A stretch of 64,000 nt of DNA from NCBI RefSeq assembly GCF_022760955.1, contig NZ_JAKTNU010000002.1, forward strand, positions 124,001 to 188,000, written 5' to 3'. The DNA is from Thermus neutrinimicus. Lineage in GTDB: Bacteria; Deinococcota; Deinococci; Deinococcales; Thermaceae. Both the position numbers and the translations under genes were made by a program. This document shows positions 1-9,642 of this stretch, piece by piece. The first letter of the stretch is position 1. The number at the start of each line of letters is the position of its first letter. Below the pieces are notes generated by a model. It was not told the origin of the DNA and did not search any database. It saw only the letters and a list, made by a program, of their open reading frames with translations.

Positions 1-3000
1 GGCAAACCCCTGAAGGGCCAGATCCACGCCCTCAGGACCCAGCCTCCCCGACACCCCCTGTCCGGAAACCTCCACCTGGAATCCAGGAAGGCCCACGAGG
101 GCAAGCTCCACCTCCCCATGGCGGAACCGGCCCCTAAGCCACTCCCCAGGGTAAACCCCCTGGGCCCAAAGCTCCCCTAGGCCCCTGGGCAGGTCCCCGG
201 CGTAGCGGTAGGCCAGGCGAAAGGGAAGAAGGTCCAGCCGCCCGGACAGGGGAAGCCCCTCCCCCACCAGGTCCAGGCCCAGCCCCCCTCCCCGGGCCAG
301 GACCACCCCGTAAGGGCTGGAAAGCCTACCCTCCCCGGCCACCTCTCCCAGGTAACCCTCCTTCGCCCGGTAGGCGTAGCTTCCGGAAAAGGCATACTCC
401 CCGTAGGCCAGGCCTCCCCGCACCTCACCCTCGAGGCCCGGGCACCCACCCAGGGGAGCCGGCAGGCAGAACCTCCCTTCCAGGCCTCCCCTCCAGGCCC
501 CCTCTCCCTGGAGCTGGAAAAGGCCCGCCCCCAGGTCCACCCTGCCAATGAGCCCCCCTTGGGGCAAGGGGTAGCGAAGGGTAAGGAGGCCGGAAAGCCC
601 CTTCCGGTAGCGGGCCTCCCCCCGAAGCCTTGGCCCCTGGAAATCCCCCAACACCTCCCCATCCCCGTACCGGAGCCTTACCCTTTCCCCAAGCACCTCC
701 CCCGCAAGCTCCGCCCGGAGGGGCCACAGCCACGCCTTCCCGGAAAACCACCCCTCTGGGCGCTCCAGGCGGACCTCGAGGGCCTCCTGCCAGGGCCCAT
801 CCGCCTGGGCCTTCAGCCGCCCGGGAAGGCCAAAGGGGGCAAGGTCCCGGTCCAAGTCCAGGACCAGATGCCCCTCCGCAAATCCCAAGCGGAAACCCTC
901 CGCCTCCCCTGCCAGGGAAAGGGCTTCCAGCCCCAAAGGCCCACCCCGGTAGCGGTAGGCAAAGCGGAAGGGCAAGGCCTCCCCCTTCCCCAAGAGGCTT
1001 CCTTGGCCCTCCAGGTGGCCCAAGGGCTGGCCCCGGAGGGCCTCAGGCCACCCCGCCTGGAAGCTCCCCTGGGCCTCCAGCCGGGCCTGGCCCAGCCCCA
1101 GGCGGTACCTCGCCTTACCCGATAGGAGGAAGCCCTCCAGGATAGCCTCTGCCGCCACCTCCCCGGGAAGGTCCTTGCCCTCCAGCTGGAGGCGCAAGGG
1201 CCCCTCCCCCTCTCCCCTTAGGGCAAGCCCATGCCCCTCCGCAAAAAGCCTTCCCCGGTACCCCTCCGGGCCCCAGGCGAGGTCCACCCGCAAGGCCACC
1301 CCCTCCACCTCCCCTTCCCCCCGCGCCGAAAGATGCCAGGCCCCCTGGTACCGGGCCACCACGACCAGGGGTGCCCCCCAGGAAAGCTCCACCCGGCCTC
1401 CCTCCCCCTCCAGGCGCAAGGGGCCCTCCTGCTTCAGGTAGCGGAGGCTCCTAAACCTTCCCTTCCCCCGGTAGCGGCCTCCCTCCAAGGCCCAGGCCAA
1501 CTCCCCTTCCCCGTAAGGGGAGGCATGGCGCAGGGTACCCTGCCCCCGGAGGGCCAGGAGGTTCACCCAGCCCGAAAGCTCCGTCCACCCCAGCCCCTCC
1601 CCCTGGTACCGGGCCTCCAGGGCCAGGCCCTCCAAGGGACCCTTAAGCCCAAGCCCCAGGGAACCGTAGCGGAAACTCCCCTCCACCTCCCCTTGGAGCC
1701 CGGGCCCCAGGCGGAGCCTGCCCTCCCCGGCCAAGCCCCCAAGCCCCCAAAGCCTCCCCTCCCTGGGGGCCCAGGCTAGGCCCGCATCCCGCCCGGCAAG
1801 GAATAGGCGGAGGACTCCCCCCTGGTAGTCCAGGGCCAAGGGCTCGGCCCCGTAGCGCACCCGCGCCCAGGCCTCCCCCTCCCCGGAAAGGGTCAGCCTG
1901 CCCTCCGCCTTTCCCGCAAGGGGAAGGCCCAGGGCCTGGGCCAAGGGGGAAACCTCCTCCAGGGAAAACCCCACCTCCTCCCCCTTTAGCTCCGCCTCAC
2001 CCCCCTCCCACCGCAGGGCCAGGAAGGGCTCACCCTCGTATCCCCACCGATAGGCGAAGGGCAGGCCGGCAAACCTCCCCTCCCCCTCCCCCGCCACCCG
2101 AAGCCCCTGGCCCCGGAAGCTCCCCGCGATCCTTCCCTCCCTTCCCAGGACGGAGAAGGGCAAGGCCAGGCTACCCCTATAGCTAAGCCCCTCCCCCTCG
2201 AGGGACACGGGGCCTTGCAACCGGTAGCGAAGGCTTCCCTCCTCGGTCCACACCCTTCCCGAAAGGGGCAGGACGCCCAGGTAGGGAAGCCGGGCCTCAC
2301 CGGAAAGCCCCAGGCTGAAGGCCCGCCAGGACCCCCCACCCTCCGCCTCGAGGCGCACCCCTAGGCCGTTCTGCTGGTAAGCTCCCCGCACCGCCAAGGA
2401 AAGCCCTTCCGGGGAAACCCGCCCCTCTCCCCGGAAGTAGGGCCCCTCCAGCCTTGCCCGGGCGGAAAGCAGCTCCTCCCCGGTCAAGAGGGCCTTCCCG
2501 TAGGGGCTTTCCAGCCGGAGGCTTCCCCCCCGGGTGCCCCAGGTGCCGCTGGCCCGGGCGGGAAGCCTCCAAGGGGAAAGGTCAAAGGCCTCCGCCTGCA
2601 GCAGGAGGCTCAGACCCCCCTCGTACCCCCCAAAGAGGCGAAGGCCCGGAGCCTGACCCTGAAAGCGCACGCCCGCCCCCCGCCCCGCCAGGCTGAGCCT
2701 TAGGCCCAGCCTCTCCAGGTGGGCCTGGGCCTGGTAGGAAAGCCCCAGGAGGTCCAGCCTTCCCCCTATCCCCACCGGTCCCAAAAGGGGAACCTCCCCC
2801 TGCCCCTTTACCCGTAGGTCCCGCCACCCTCCCTGGGCCTCCACCAGGCCATAGGGAGAGGAGAGGGTAAGCTGGCCTCCTTCCAGGGTGCCCTGCGCCT
2901 GGAGGTGGCCGGATACCCCCCTGTAGCTCCAAGGGAGGGCCAGGTGGAAGGGGTACCGCCCGGTGAACTCCAGCCTCCCCACCCCAGGCACCTCCAGCCC

Positions 3001-5103
3001 CTTCCGGTCCAGGTGGAAGGGCAAGGGAGGCACCTCGAGGCCCTCGGGCCAAGGGGGGTTCAGCCGGCCCCTCACCTCAAGCCCGGGGTAGACCTCACCC
3101 TGGCCCTCGGCATACCCCTCGAGGCCCTCGAGGAGAAGCCTCCCCCCCTCTCCCTTCACCACCCCCGCCACCCAAGGGGTTTCCACCCGGGCCTGGCCCC
3201 GGAAGCCTCCGTCCCAGGCCAGGTCCGCCCAAAGGGCCAGGGGTCCCAGCTGGGCCCTCCCCTTCAGGCTCAAGCCCCCCTGATAGCGCAGGAGGAGGTC
3301 CTGGGCCCTCAGGGTGAGGCCGGGTTCGGGATCGTAGGCCCCGGCGAAGGGAAGCTCCCCCAGGGGGGTCAAAAGCCTTCCCTTGATCTCTGCCCCCAGG
3401 CGGCGCAAACTCCCCTCCGCCTCCAGGTGGCGGCCCCTCAGGGCGAACCTTCCCGAAAGCCCGCCATCCCGGTAAAGGGCCTGCCCGGAAAGGCGGAGCT
3501 CGTCCAGGGCGTGGATGGGCAGGTCCCGCAAGCGGAGGGCCAGGGCCCCACCCCGGTACTCCCCTTCCCCGTGGGGGCTCAGGAAGCGGAAGGCCCCATC
3601 CTCCTGCCACACCCGCAAGGGGAAGGCGGCGTAGGGGGAACTGTAGCGCAAGGAGGCCTCGAGCCTCCCCAAGACCAGCCTTCCCTCCCCCTCGAGGCTT
3701 CCCACCTGCAGGGGCGTGGGCGCAAGCTGAAGCCCAAGGGAGCTCCAGCTACCCCGAAGGGCCAAGGGGCCAAGCCGCCCCGAAACCCGCTCCCCTTCCC
3801 CCCTCACCTCCCCCGAAAGATCCAGGGGCCGGAAGAGGGGAAGGCCTACCCCGGGGCTTTGCACCCGGGCCTGCCAGCGGCTTCCCCGGGCCTCAAAGGC
3901 CACCTGGGCAAGGCCCTCCAGGGGCCTAGGCCAGGCCACCTGGCCCCGGGCCTCCACGCGGTCCCCCTGGCCCTGCAGGACCACCCTGCTTCCCAAGGAG
4001 TCCTCCAGGCTCGCCCGGTAGCCCTGGCCCACCAGGCCAAAGCCCAGCCGGTAGGTGCGGTCAAAGAACCTCCCCTCCGCCTCCGCCTCCAGCCGGAAGA
4101 CCTGGTCAAAGGAGAGGCTTCCCCGGTGGCGAAAGGGCTCGGAGAGAAGCCGCCCCTCCCCCGCAAACCAACCCTTCACCTGGACCCGGTCCCACCCCTC
4201 CCCCTCGAGGCGAAGCTCCCCATCCCCCTCCACCGGTAGGGAAAGGCGGTAGTGCTGGGCCAGGGCAAGAAGGCGGGGCCGGCCCCGGAGGGAGAAGCGG
4301 TAGCGTTCCCCCTTCAAGTCCACCTCGGCCTTGGCGGAAAGGGGCCCCTCGAGGCCCACCCCCCTCAGCTCCGCCTCCACCCGGTCGTCCCGGAGGCGGA
4401 TGGGCCCCTCCACCCCGGTGAGGCGGAAGCCCACCAGCTCCACCACCCCCCCTTCCACCTGGGCCAGCCCCTCCATGCCCGAAGGGCCAAGGCGGAAAAC
4501 CCCGGAAAGCCTCCCCCCCTTAAGCCCCTCGTAGAAAAAGGAAAGCCCCGGCACCTCGCCCCGATAGCGCACCTCCCAGGCGGACAGGTCCTGGGCCAAG
4601 GCCCGCGCCTCCCCCTGGAAGCTCCCCCCGGGAAGCCGGGCCACGAAGGCATAGGGGTTTTCCCCAAGGAGGGTAAGGCGCAAGGGGGGCAGGAAAAGCC
4701 TCTTCCCCTGGGGAAGCTCCACCTGGGCGTCCTCCAGGCGAAGTTGCCGGAAGACCACCCGGAGGGCAGGGGGCGGTCCGGGTTTTTCCGGGAAGAGGGC
4801 CTCCCAGGTGGGCTTGATCCTCGCACCCCTTAGGGCCAGGGAGAGGGGAAGCTCCTTGCGAAGAAGCCCCAAAAGGTCATAGCCCAGGCGCACCTCCTCC
4901 GCCTCCAGGGCCACCCCCTCCCCCTTTAGGGCTACCCCCTGCAGGCGGAGCCCCAAGAGCAGGTGCCCCCCCACCTCCTGCACCTGGCCCTCCAACCCCG
5001 CCAGGCCCATCCCCCGCTCCACCGCCAGCCGGAGCAGGGGAGGCCAGGCTAGAAGAAGGGTGAGGCACAGGAAAATCCCCAGGAAGAGGAGCCCAAGGCG
5101 CAT
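1..5103 (-). CDS. Giant TamB/AsmA-like envelope protein (3' part missing)
   Basis: One open frame runs from an ATG at 5103 off the left edge, so more than 1,700 codons are visible and the C-terminus is missing. The N-terminus begins MRLGLLFLGIFLCLTLLLAW, a single membrane anchor. The rest is a monotonous series of short alternating segments rich in Gly, Leu, Arg and Tyr (recurring G-x-L-x-L-x-G and YRGxL patterns), as expected for the long beta-rich groove of TamB/AsmA-like proteins that carry lipid or outer-membrane protein between membranes. The family call rests on architecture, not on a diagnostic C-terminal domain, which would lie outside the window. A TATGCT -10 box (5111-5116) lies 7 nt before this ATG, favouring it over the in-frame ATG at 5115. 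An Omp85 gene, the usual partner type, lies 4.5 kb away. Confidence 0.75.
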   Translation of the reverse strand, partial: MRLGLLFLGIFLCLTLLLAWPPLLRLAVERGMGLAGLEGQVQEVGGHLLLGLRLQGVALKGEGVALEAEEVRLGYDLLGLLRKELPLSLALRGARIKPTWEALFPEKPGPPPALRVVFRQLRLEDAQVELPQGKRLFLPPLRLTLLGENPYAFVARLPGGSFQGEARALAQDLSAWEVRYRGEVPGLSFFYEGLKGGRLSGVFRLGPSGMEGLAQVEGGVVELVGFRLTGVEGPIRLRDDRVEAELRGVGLEGPLSAKAEVDLKGERYRFSLRGRPRLLALAQHYRLSLPVEGDGELRLEGEGWDRVQVKGWFAGEGRLLSEPFRHRGSLSFDQVFRLEAEAEGRFFDRTYRLGFGLVGQGYRASLEDSLGSRVVLQGQGDRVEARGQVAWPRPLEGLAQVAFEARGSRWQARVQSPGVGLPLFRPLDLSGEVRGEGERVSGRLGPLALRGSWSSLGLQLAPTPLQVGSLEGEGRLVLGRLEASLRYSSPYAAFPLRVWQEDGAFRFLSPHGEGEYRGGALALRLRDLPIHALDELRLSGQALYRDGGLSGRFALRGRHLEAEGSLRRLGAEIKGRLLTPLGELPFAGAYDPEPGLTLRAQDLLLRYQGGLSLKGRAQLGPLALWADLAWDGGFRGQARVETPWVAGVVKGEGGRLLLEGLEGYAEGQGEVYPGLEVRGRLNPPWPEGLEVPPLPFHLDRKGLEVPGVGRLEFTGRYPFHLALPWSYRGVSGHLQAQGTLEGGQLTLSSPYGLVEAQGGWRDLRVKGQGEVPLLGPVGIGGRLDLLGLSYQAQAHLERLGLRLSLAGRGAGVRFQGQAPGLRLFGGYEGGLSLLLQAEAFDLSPWRLPARASGTWGTRGGSLRLESPYGKALLTGEELLSARARLEGPYFRGEGRVSPEGLSLAVRGAYQQNGLGVRLEAEGGGSWRAFSLGLSGEARLPYLGVLPLSGRVWTEEGSLRYRLQGPVSLEGEGLSYRGSLALPFSVLGREGRIAGSFRGQGLRVAGEGEGRFAGLPFAYRWGYEGEPFLALRWEGGEAELKGEEVGFSLEEVSPLAQALGLPLAGKAEGRLTLSGEGEAWARVRYGAEPLALDYQGGVLRLFLAGRDAGLAWAPREGRLWGLGGLAGEGRLRLGPGLQGEVEGSFRYGSLGLGLKGPLEGLALEARYQGEGLGWTELSGWVNLLALRGQGTLRHASPYGEGELAWALEGGRYRGKGRFRSLRYLKQEGPLRLEGEGGRVELSWGAPLVVVARYQGAWHLSARGEGEVEGVALRVDLAWGPEGYRGRLFAEGHGLALRGEGEGPLRLQLEGKDLPGEVAAEAILEGFLLSGKARYRLGLGQARLEAQGSFQAGWPEALRGQPLGHLEGQGSLLGKGEALPFRFAYRYRGGPLGLEALSLAGEAEGFRLGFAEGHLVLDLDRDLAPFGLPGRLKAQADGPWQEALEVRLERPEGWFSGKAWLWPLRAELAGEVLGERVRLRYGDGEVLGDFQGPRLRGEARYRKGLSGLLTLRYPLPQGGLIGRVDLGAGLFQLQGEGAWRGGLEGRFCLPAPLGGCPGLEGEVRGGLAYGEYAFSGSYAYRAKEGYLGEVAGEGRLSSPYGVVLARGGGLGLDLVGEGLPLSGRLDLLPFRLAYRYAGDLPRGLGELWAQGVYPGEWLRGRFRHGEVELALVGLPGFQVEVSGQGVSGRLGPEGVDLALQGFA

Positions 5104-5191
5104 CCCCCTTAGCATAGTGAAGGGAGATGAAAACCTGGTGGCAACCCCTTAACGGCACGAATCCCCAGGGGCCGTGGGGAATAATAGACCC

Positions 5192-5458
5192 ATGCCGCGC
5201 CTGGTGGCCTTGGTCAAGGGAAGGGTGCAGGGGGTGGGGTACCGGGCCTTCGCCCAGAAGAAGGCCCTGGAGCTTGGGCTTTCCGGCTATGCGGAAAACC
5301 TCCCCGACGGCCGGGTGGAGGTGGTGGCGGAAGGCCCCAGGGAGGACCTCCTCGCCTTCCTCCACCACCTCAAGCAGGGCCCCCGCTTGAGCCGGGTGGA
5401 GGAGGTGGAGGTCCAGTGGGGGGAGGAGACCGGCCTAAAGGGGTTTTACGTGTACTGA
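5192..5458 (+). CDS. acyP: Acylphosphatase
   Basis: This 88-residue protein is the normal size for acylphosphatase, which hydrolyses the carboxyl-phosphate bond of acyl phosphates in the cytoplasm. The signature [11 protein letters not shown] near residue 10 supplies the phosphate-binding loop and catalytic Arg, and the second motif [17 protein letters not shown] holds the catalytic Asn. The ATG at 5192 is chosen because the family begins just before the [11 protein letters not shown] strand and because an AATAAT -10 box (5180-5185) lies 6 nt upstream, indicating a leaderless mRNA. It diverges from the TamB-like gene and converges on hflX, overlapping its end by 13 nt. Confidence 0.93.
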   Translation: MPRLVALVKGRVQGVGYRAFAQKKALELGLSGYAENLPDGRVEVVAEGPREDLLAFLHHLKQGPRLSRVEEVEVQWGEETGLKGFYVY

Positions 5459-7104
5459 GGAGCCTGGGCCCAGGGCTGGGGCCGCACCCCCACCCTGAGG
5501 AGGGCCTCGGCCAGGGCCCCTTTGAGCTCAGGAAGCCCCGTGCCCTTCAGGGCGGAGACCGGTATCCCCCCAAGCCTTTCCCTCAGGTAGTAGAGGTCAT
5601 AGGGGGCCGCCCGGTCCGCCTTGGCGAGGGCCAGGACCCGGGGGGCTTCCACCCCCAGCTCCGCCAGAAGCTCCTCCACCACCCGGTACCGGCCCAGGGC
5701 CCCCTCCTCCGAGGCATCCAGGACGTGGACGAGAAGGTCGGCCTCCCTCACCTCCTCGAGGGTGGCCCGGAAGGCGGTTAGGAGCTCCTTGGGCATCTGG
5801 CGGATGAAGCCCACGGTGTCGGTGAAGAGCACCTCCCCCACCCCAGGGAGGAAGCCCCGACGGGTGAGGGGCCTTAGGGTGGCGAAGAGCTTGTCCTCCC
5901 CGGGCTCCCCGCCCCGGGCCAGGGCCTGGAGGAGGGTGGTCTTGCCCGCGTTGGTGTAGCCCACCACGGCCACCAGGGGCACCCCCCGGCGCTTCCTCTG
6001 CCTCCTCGCCTCCTCCCGGCGCCGGGTGAACTCCTCAAGCCTGCGGCTCAGGTGGGCGATCCGCTCCTGTAGCCTCCTCCGGTCCACCTCCAGCTTGGTC
6101 TCCCCGGGGCCCCGGGTGCCGATCCCACCCCCTAGCCGGCTCAGCTCCTTCCCCTTCCCCACCAGGCGGGGGAGGAGGTACCTGAGCTGGGCCAGCTCCA
6201 CCTGGGTCTGGGCCTCCGGGGTCTTGGCGTGCAGGGCGAAGATGTCCAGGATGAGCTGGGTCCGGTCCAGGACCTTTAGGCCCGTGGCCCGTTCGATCTC
6301 CCGGGCCTGGGTGGGGGTGAGCTCCAGGCCGAAGATGAGGGTGGAGGCGTTCTCGTGGTAGGCCAGGCTCTTCAGCTCCTCCAGCTTGCCCCACCCCACC
6401 AGGTACCGGGGGTCCAGGTGGGGGCGAAAGACCAGGACCCTTTTCACGGGCACGCCGCCGGCGGTGCGGGTGAGCTCAGCGAGCTCCGATAGGTAGGCCT
6501 CCGCCTCGGGGCCCTCCCCCCGGTCCACCCCCACCAGGATGGCCCGCTCCCCGCTGCCGTCCAAAAGCTCCCGCACCCGGGCCTGGCGGGCCATCTCCTC
6601 CTCCAGGGCCTCCACCTCCGCCTTGTGGTCAAAATCCAGGTACTGGAAGTAGGGCCTGGGGGGCAGGATGCGCCAGTCCTCCTCCTGGGCCTTGGGCGGG
6701 GAGAGGAAGGCCAGGTGCAAGGTGGCGGGCCTGCCGTCCTCCACCTCCAGGGCCGCCAAACTGTCCAGCCGGTTTAGGAAAAGCACCGAGAGGTCGGGGC
6801 GGGAAAGCCCGCCCTTGGCCAGGTGGGTGTGGAGGAGGCGGAAGCCCGATAGCCTCCTTTCCCCCCTGGCTCCCTCGGGGATGGGCAGGTCCTTGGCATC
6901 CCCCACCCCCACCCGCACCACCCGCCCCTCCCGGTCCAGGAGGAGGCTTATGGGCCTCCCCATCTCCTGGGAGAGCCCGGCCAGGGCCTGGGCCAGCTCG
7001 GCGGTGAGGACCCTCTCCGGGGGAACCCGCCTACGGTACAGGTTGGAAAGTCTCCTAAGCTCGCTCTTCTTGAGCCCCTCAGTCTTGCCGAAGATCTTCT
7101 CCAA
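5446..7104 (-). CDS. hflX: GTPase HflX
   Basis: HflX is a ribosome-associated GTPase that splits stalled or heat-damaged ribosomes. The 552-residue product has the HflX N-terminal domain (an [18 protein letters not shown] segment and the glycine-rich [15 protein letters not shown] linker before the G domain), then P-loop [10 protein letters not shown], switch DTVGFI and a C-terminal [11 protein letters not shown] motif. The G4 motif reads LAKAD rather than NKxD: Lys and Asp are kept, the first residue is not. The frame is open further upstream, but TTG at 7104 is preferred: the residues after it ([15 protein letters not shown]) look like a natural N-terminus, and an extended -10 box TGGTATACT ends 9 nt before it. 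Confidence 0.93.
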   Translation of the reverse strand: MEKIFGKTEGLKKSELRRLSNLYRRRVPPERVLTAELAQALAGLSQEMGRPISLLLDREGRVVRVGVGDAKDLPIPEGARGERRLSGFRLLHTHLAKGGLSRPDLSVLFLNRLDSLAALEVEDGRPATLHLAFLSPPKAQEEDWRILPPRPYFQYLDFDHKAEVEALEEEMARQARVRELLDGSGERAILVGVDRGEGPEAEAYLSELAELTRTAGGVPVKRVLVFRPHLDPRYLVGWGKLEELKSLAYHENASTLIFGLELTPTQAREIERATGLKVLDRTQLILDIFALHAKTPEAQTQVELAQLRYLLPRLVGKGKELSRLGGGIGTRGPGETKLEVDRRRLQERIAHLSRRLEEFTRRREEARRQRKRRGVPLVAVVGYTNAGKTTLLQALARGGEPGEDKLFATLRPLTRRGFLPGVGEVLFTDTVGFIRQMPKELLTAFRATLEEVREADLLVHVLDASEEGALGRYRVVEELLAELGVEAPRVLALAKADRAAPYDLYYLRERLGGIPVSALKGTGLPELKGALAEALLRVGVRPQPWAQAPQYT

Positions 7105-7153
7105 GGCACTTCCAGTATACCAAAAGGGCGCCCTTGGCCCTAGATTGAAGGAG

Positions 7154-7729
7154 GTGCGCGGGCTATTCCTGGCCCTCCTCCTGGCCCCGGCCATGGCCCA
7201 GCCGGGCTACGGCTGGATCGTGGTCCTGGGGGCAGCCCAGTACGGGGGCCGGCCCTCCCCCGCCCTGGAAAGGCGCCTCGAGGCGGCCCTTCTCCTCTAC
7301 CGGAGGGGCCTAGCCCCCAGGGTGGCGGTGGCGGGGGGCAGGCTCCCCGGGGACCCCTACAGCGAGGGAGAGGTGGGGTGCCGCTACCTGCGGAGCAAAG
7401 GCGTGCCCCGGGAAGCCCTCCTCTGCGAAACCCAAAGCCAGACCACCTACGAGAACCTCCTCTTCCTCAAGCCCCACCTTTCCGGACGGATCCTCCTGGT
7501 CACCGACGCCCCCCACCTGCCCCGGGCCCTTTTCCTGGCCCGGCTTTTGGGCCTAAGGGCGGAGGGCCATGCCGTGCCCGGCGACTACCCCCTAAGGTAC
7601 TGGGTCCGGGAAGCCCTTTACCGCCTCTGGCTCTACCTGGGCCTGAAACCCCTTCCCGGAGGGCACGGCCTCAGGAGCCCTCCTCTAGGTGCCTCAGGGA
7701 GTCCAGGTACCCCTGGAGAAGGGCCTTGA
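7154..7729 (+). CDS. DUF218 (YdcF/SanA-like) envelope protein
   Basis: The 191-residue product starts with a GTG and a hydrophobic signal-like segment (RGLFLALLLAPAMA), followed by a DUF218 domain: IVVLGAAQYGGRPSPALERR at the start, the VAVAGG and SEGEVGCRYL motifs, and later LLVTDAPHLPRALFLAR. DUF218 proteins such as SanA and YdcF are exported or membrane-bound and linked to envelope integrity; the biochemical reaction is not settled. A TAGATT element lies 7 nt upstream of the GTG. The gene diverges from hflX. Its last 59 nt overlap the 3' end of the convergent DivIVA-like gene, and the low-complexity tail may be non-functional read-through. Confidence 0.8.
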   Translation: MRGLFLALLLAPAMAQPGYGWIVVLGAAQYGGRPSPALERRLEAALLLYRRGLAPRVAVAGGRLPGDPYSEGEVGCRYLRSKGVPREALLCETQSQTTYENLLFLKPHLSGRILLVTDAPHLPRALFLARLLGLRAEGHAVPGDYPLRYWVREALYRLWLYLGLKPLPGGHGLRSPPLGASGSPGTPGEGP

Positions 7730-8123
7730 ACTGGGCCACAAAAAGGGATTTCTCCCCCTTTACCCGCTCCACCTCCCCCTTAAGGCGCTTAAGCTCCTCC
7801 GCCGCCTCCCTCAGCACCTGGTCCTTGGCCGCCAGGGCCTCCTTCCGGATCAGCTCCGCCTCCCGCTCCGCCTGGGCCTTGAGCTCCCGGGCGATGCGCT
7901 CCGCCGCCACCACCGCCCGCTTCAGCTCCCCTTCCGCCTCCTTCAGGCGGGCCACCTCCTCCTCCAAGGCCCTAAGCCTCTCCTTCAGCCCCTCGTTCTC
8001 CTGGATGAGGCCCTCCATGACCTCGGCCACCCGGGCCAGATACCCCCTCACCGCCTCCTTCTGGTAGCCACGAAGCCCCGTGGGGAACTCCTGGTAGCGA
8101 ATATCCAAGGGAGTTAGGTCCAT
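7671..8123 (-). CDS. DivIVA-like coiled-coil protein
   Basis: A 150-residue protein beginning MDLTPLDIRYQEFPTGLRGY, which matches the DivIVA N-terminal lipid-binding region (LTPLDIxxxEF...RGY). The rest is almost wholly charged coiled coil. DivIVA proteins bind negatively curved membrane at poles and septa and position division or growth machinery. The gene follows yggS by 7 nt on the minus strand, a pairing (YggS near DivIVA) common in Gram-positive division clusters. The family call is good; whether it acts in pole or septum organisation is inference. Confidence 0.85.
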   Translation of the reverse strand: MDLTPLDIRYQEFPTGLRGYQKEAVRGYLARVAEVMEGLIQENEGLKERLRALEEEVARLKEAEGELKRAVVAAERIARELKAQAEREAELIRKEALAAKDQVLREAAEELKRLKGEVERVKGEKSLFVAQFKALLQGYLDSLRHLEEGS

Positions 8124-8130
8124 GCGCCCC

Positions 8131-8766
8131 TCAGTCTACAAAAAGCGCCCGGCCCACCCGCACCAAGGTGGCCCTCTCCTCGATGGCGATGGGGAAGTCG
8201 TCGGACATGCCCATGGAGCGCTCGGGAAGGCCAAAGCGGTCGGCCAGCTCCGAAAGCCTCCGGAAGATGGGGCGGACCACGGCCTCCGGGCCCACCGGGG
8301 GCACGGTCATGAGGCCCAGGACCTCCAGGTGCCCAAGCTCCTGGATGCGGGCCAGGGCCTCGGGGAGCTCCTCCTCCAAAAACCCGTGCTTCTGGGGCTC
8401 CCGGCCCAGGTTCACCTCCACTAGGACCCTAAGCCTCACCCCCTCCCTCTCCCCCACCCGGTCCAGGGCCTCCGCCAAGCGCAGGGAGTCCAGGGAGTGG
8501 ATGAGGGCAAACCGGGGGGCGAACTTGGCCTTGTTGCGCTGCAAGGGACCGATGAGGTGCCACTCCGCCTCTAGAAGCTCCATCTTCTTCAAGGCCTCCT
8601 GAACCCGGCTTTCCCCCAAGGGGAAGGAACCGTAGCGGAGGACCTTCTCCTGGATTTCCTCCACGTTCCTCCCCTTGGTCACCGCCACCAGGCGCACCCC
8701 CTTGGGATCCCGCCCCGCGCGGCGGCAGGCGGCCTCCATGGCCTCGAGGACCTCCGGAAGCCCCAT
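8131..8766 (-). CDS. yggS: YggS/PROSC-family pyridoxal-phosphate homeostasis protein
   Basis: This 211-residue protein has the alanine-racemase-like barrel of YggS. VRLVAVTKGRNVEEI carries the PLP-lysine, then GESRVQEAL, WHLIGPLQRNKAKF, and the C-terminal SMGMSDDFPIAIEERATLVRVG that binds the cofactor phosphate. YggS proteins bind PLP and balance vitamin B6 and amino-acid pools without a known catalytic reaction. The ATG lies just after the stop of the purine nucleoside phosphorylase gene, so the two are probably co-transcribed. Confidence 0.93.
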   Translation of the reverse strand: MGLPEVLEAMEAACRRAGRDPKGVRLVAVTKGRNVEEIQEKVLRYGSFPLGESRVQEALKKMELLEAEWHLIGPLQRNKAKFAPRFALIHSLDSLRLAEALDRVGEREGVRLRVLVEVNLGREPQKHGFLEEELPEALARIQELGHLEVLGLMTVPPVGPEAVVRPIFRRLSELADRFGLPERSMGMSDDFPIAIEERATLVRVGRALFVD

Positions 8767-8769
8767 GGC

Positions 8770-9588
8770 CTAAAGCTCAGCCAGGATCCCCCGCACCAAG
8801 CGGCGGAAGATGGGCCCCGTCTTGGCCGCCACCGCCAGGACCTCCTCCTCCGTGGCGTGGTGCTCCCTCTCCGGCACCGCCATGTCCGTGATGGTGGAAA
8901 GGCCCAGGACCCGGGCCCCCAGGTGCCTCAGGGCGATGACCTCGGGGACCGTGGACATCCCGATGGCATCGGCCCCAAGCTCCCTGAGCATCCTGAGCTC
9001 GGCCCGGCTGGCGAAGCTGGGCCCCATGAACCAGGCGTAGACCCCCTCAAAGAGGTGCAGGTCTTGCTTCCTGGCCACCTTGCGGGCAAGCTCTATGAGG
9101 CCAGGATCGTAGGCCTCAAACATCACGGGGAAGCGGGGTCCTAGGCGCTCGTCGTTTCTCCCCCTAAGGGGATTGGCCCCGGCGAGGTTGAGGTAGTCCA
9201 GGTGGAGCATGATCCCCCCGGCCTGGAACCTGGGGTTTAACCCCCCGGCCGCCGAGGTGAGGAGGAAGGTCTTGGCCCCCAGGAAATACCCCACCCGCAC
9301 GGGGAAGACCACCTCCTCAGCGCTGTAGCCCTCGTAGTAGTGGACCCGGCCCTGGTAGACCAGAACCCGCTTGCCCTCCAGCTCCCCCAGGACCAGCCTC
9401 CCCGCATGCCCGGGGGCGGTGGAAAGGGGGAAGTGGGGGATCTCCCCGTAGGGGATCTCCGCCTCCTTGGCCACCTCCTCCGCCAAGGGGCCGAGCCCCG
9501 AGCCCAGGACGATCCCCACCTCGGGCACAAACCCGGTCTTGGAGCGGATATAGGCCACCGCCTCCTGGATCCTGTCGTAGACCTCCAT
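8770..9588 (-). CDS. Purine nucleoside phosphorylase
   Basis: A trimeric-type purine nucleoside phosphorylase of 272 residues, cleaving purine (deoxy)ribonucleosides with phosphate to base and ribose-1-phosphate. Visible motifs are the phosphate-binding GIVLGSGLGPLA near the N-terminus, the HFPLSTAPGHAGRL loop, LTSAAGGLNP, and the purine-site FEGVYAWFMGPSFASRAELRML followed by GADAIGMSTVPE. The start is placed at 9588 (MEVYDRI) because a TAGAAT -10 box (9596-9601 complement) sits 7 nt upstream, making it leaderless; an in-frame ATG three codons earlier lies within that spacing. It heads a minus-strand run with yggS and the DivIVA-like gene. Confidence 0.93.
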   Translation of the reverse strand: MEVYDRIQEAVAYIRSKTGFVPEVGIVLGSGLGPLAEEVAKEAEIPYGEIPHFPLSTAPGHAGRLVLGELEGKRVLVYQGRVHYYEGYSAEEVVFPVRVGYFLGAKTFLLTSAAGGLNPRFQAGGIMLHLDYLNLAGANPLRGRNDERLGPRFPVMFEAYDPGLIELARKVARKQDLHLFEGVYAWFMGPSFASRAELRMLRELGADAIGMSTVPEVIALRHLGARVLGLSTITDMAVPEREHHATEEEVLAVAAKTGPIFRRLVRGILAEL

Positions 9589-9642
9589 GCCTAGCATTCT
9601 ACTCTCACGCCCCCTTCACCCGCCTCTGGTAAGCTTTCCGCC

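Noticed and set aside
2905-4239. 444-codon open frame on the plus strand and other plus frames across 1-5100
   Set aside because: They are antisense to the TamB-like gene, rich in Pro/Gly/Leu/Gln with no domain motifs, and result from absence of A/T at third positions in high-GC DNA.
7671-7729. Overlap of DUF218 and DivIVA-like genes as an unusual fusion or regulated overlap
   Set aside because: They are convergent; a simple 59-nt tail overlap in a compact genome is enough to explain it.
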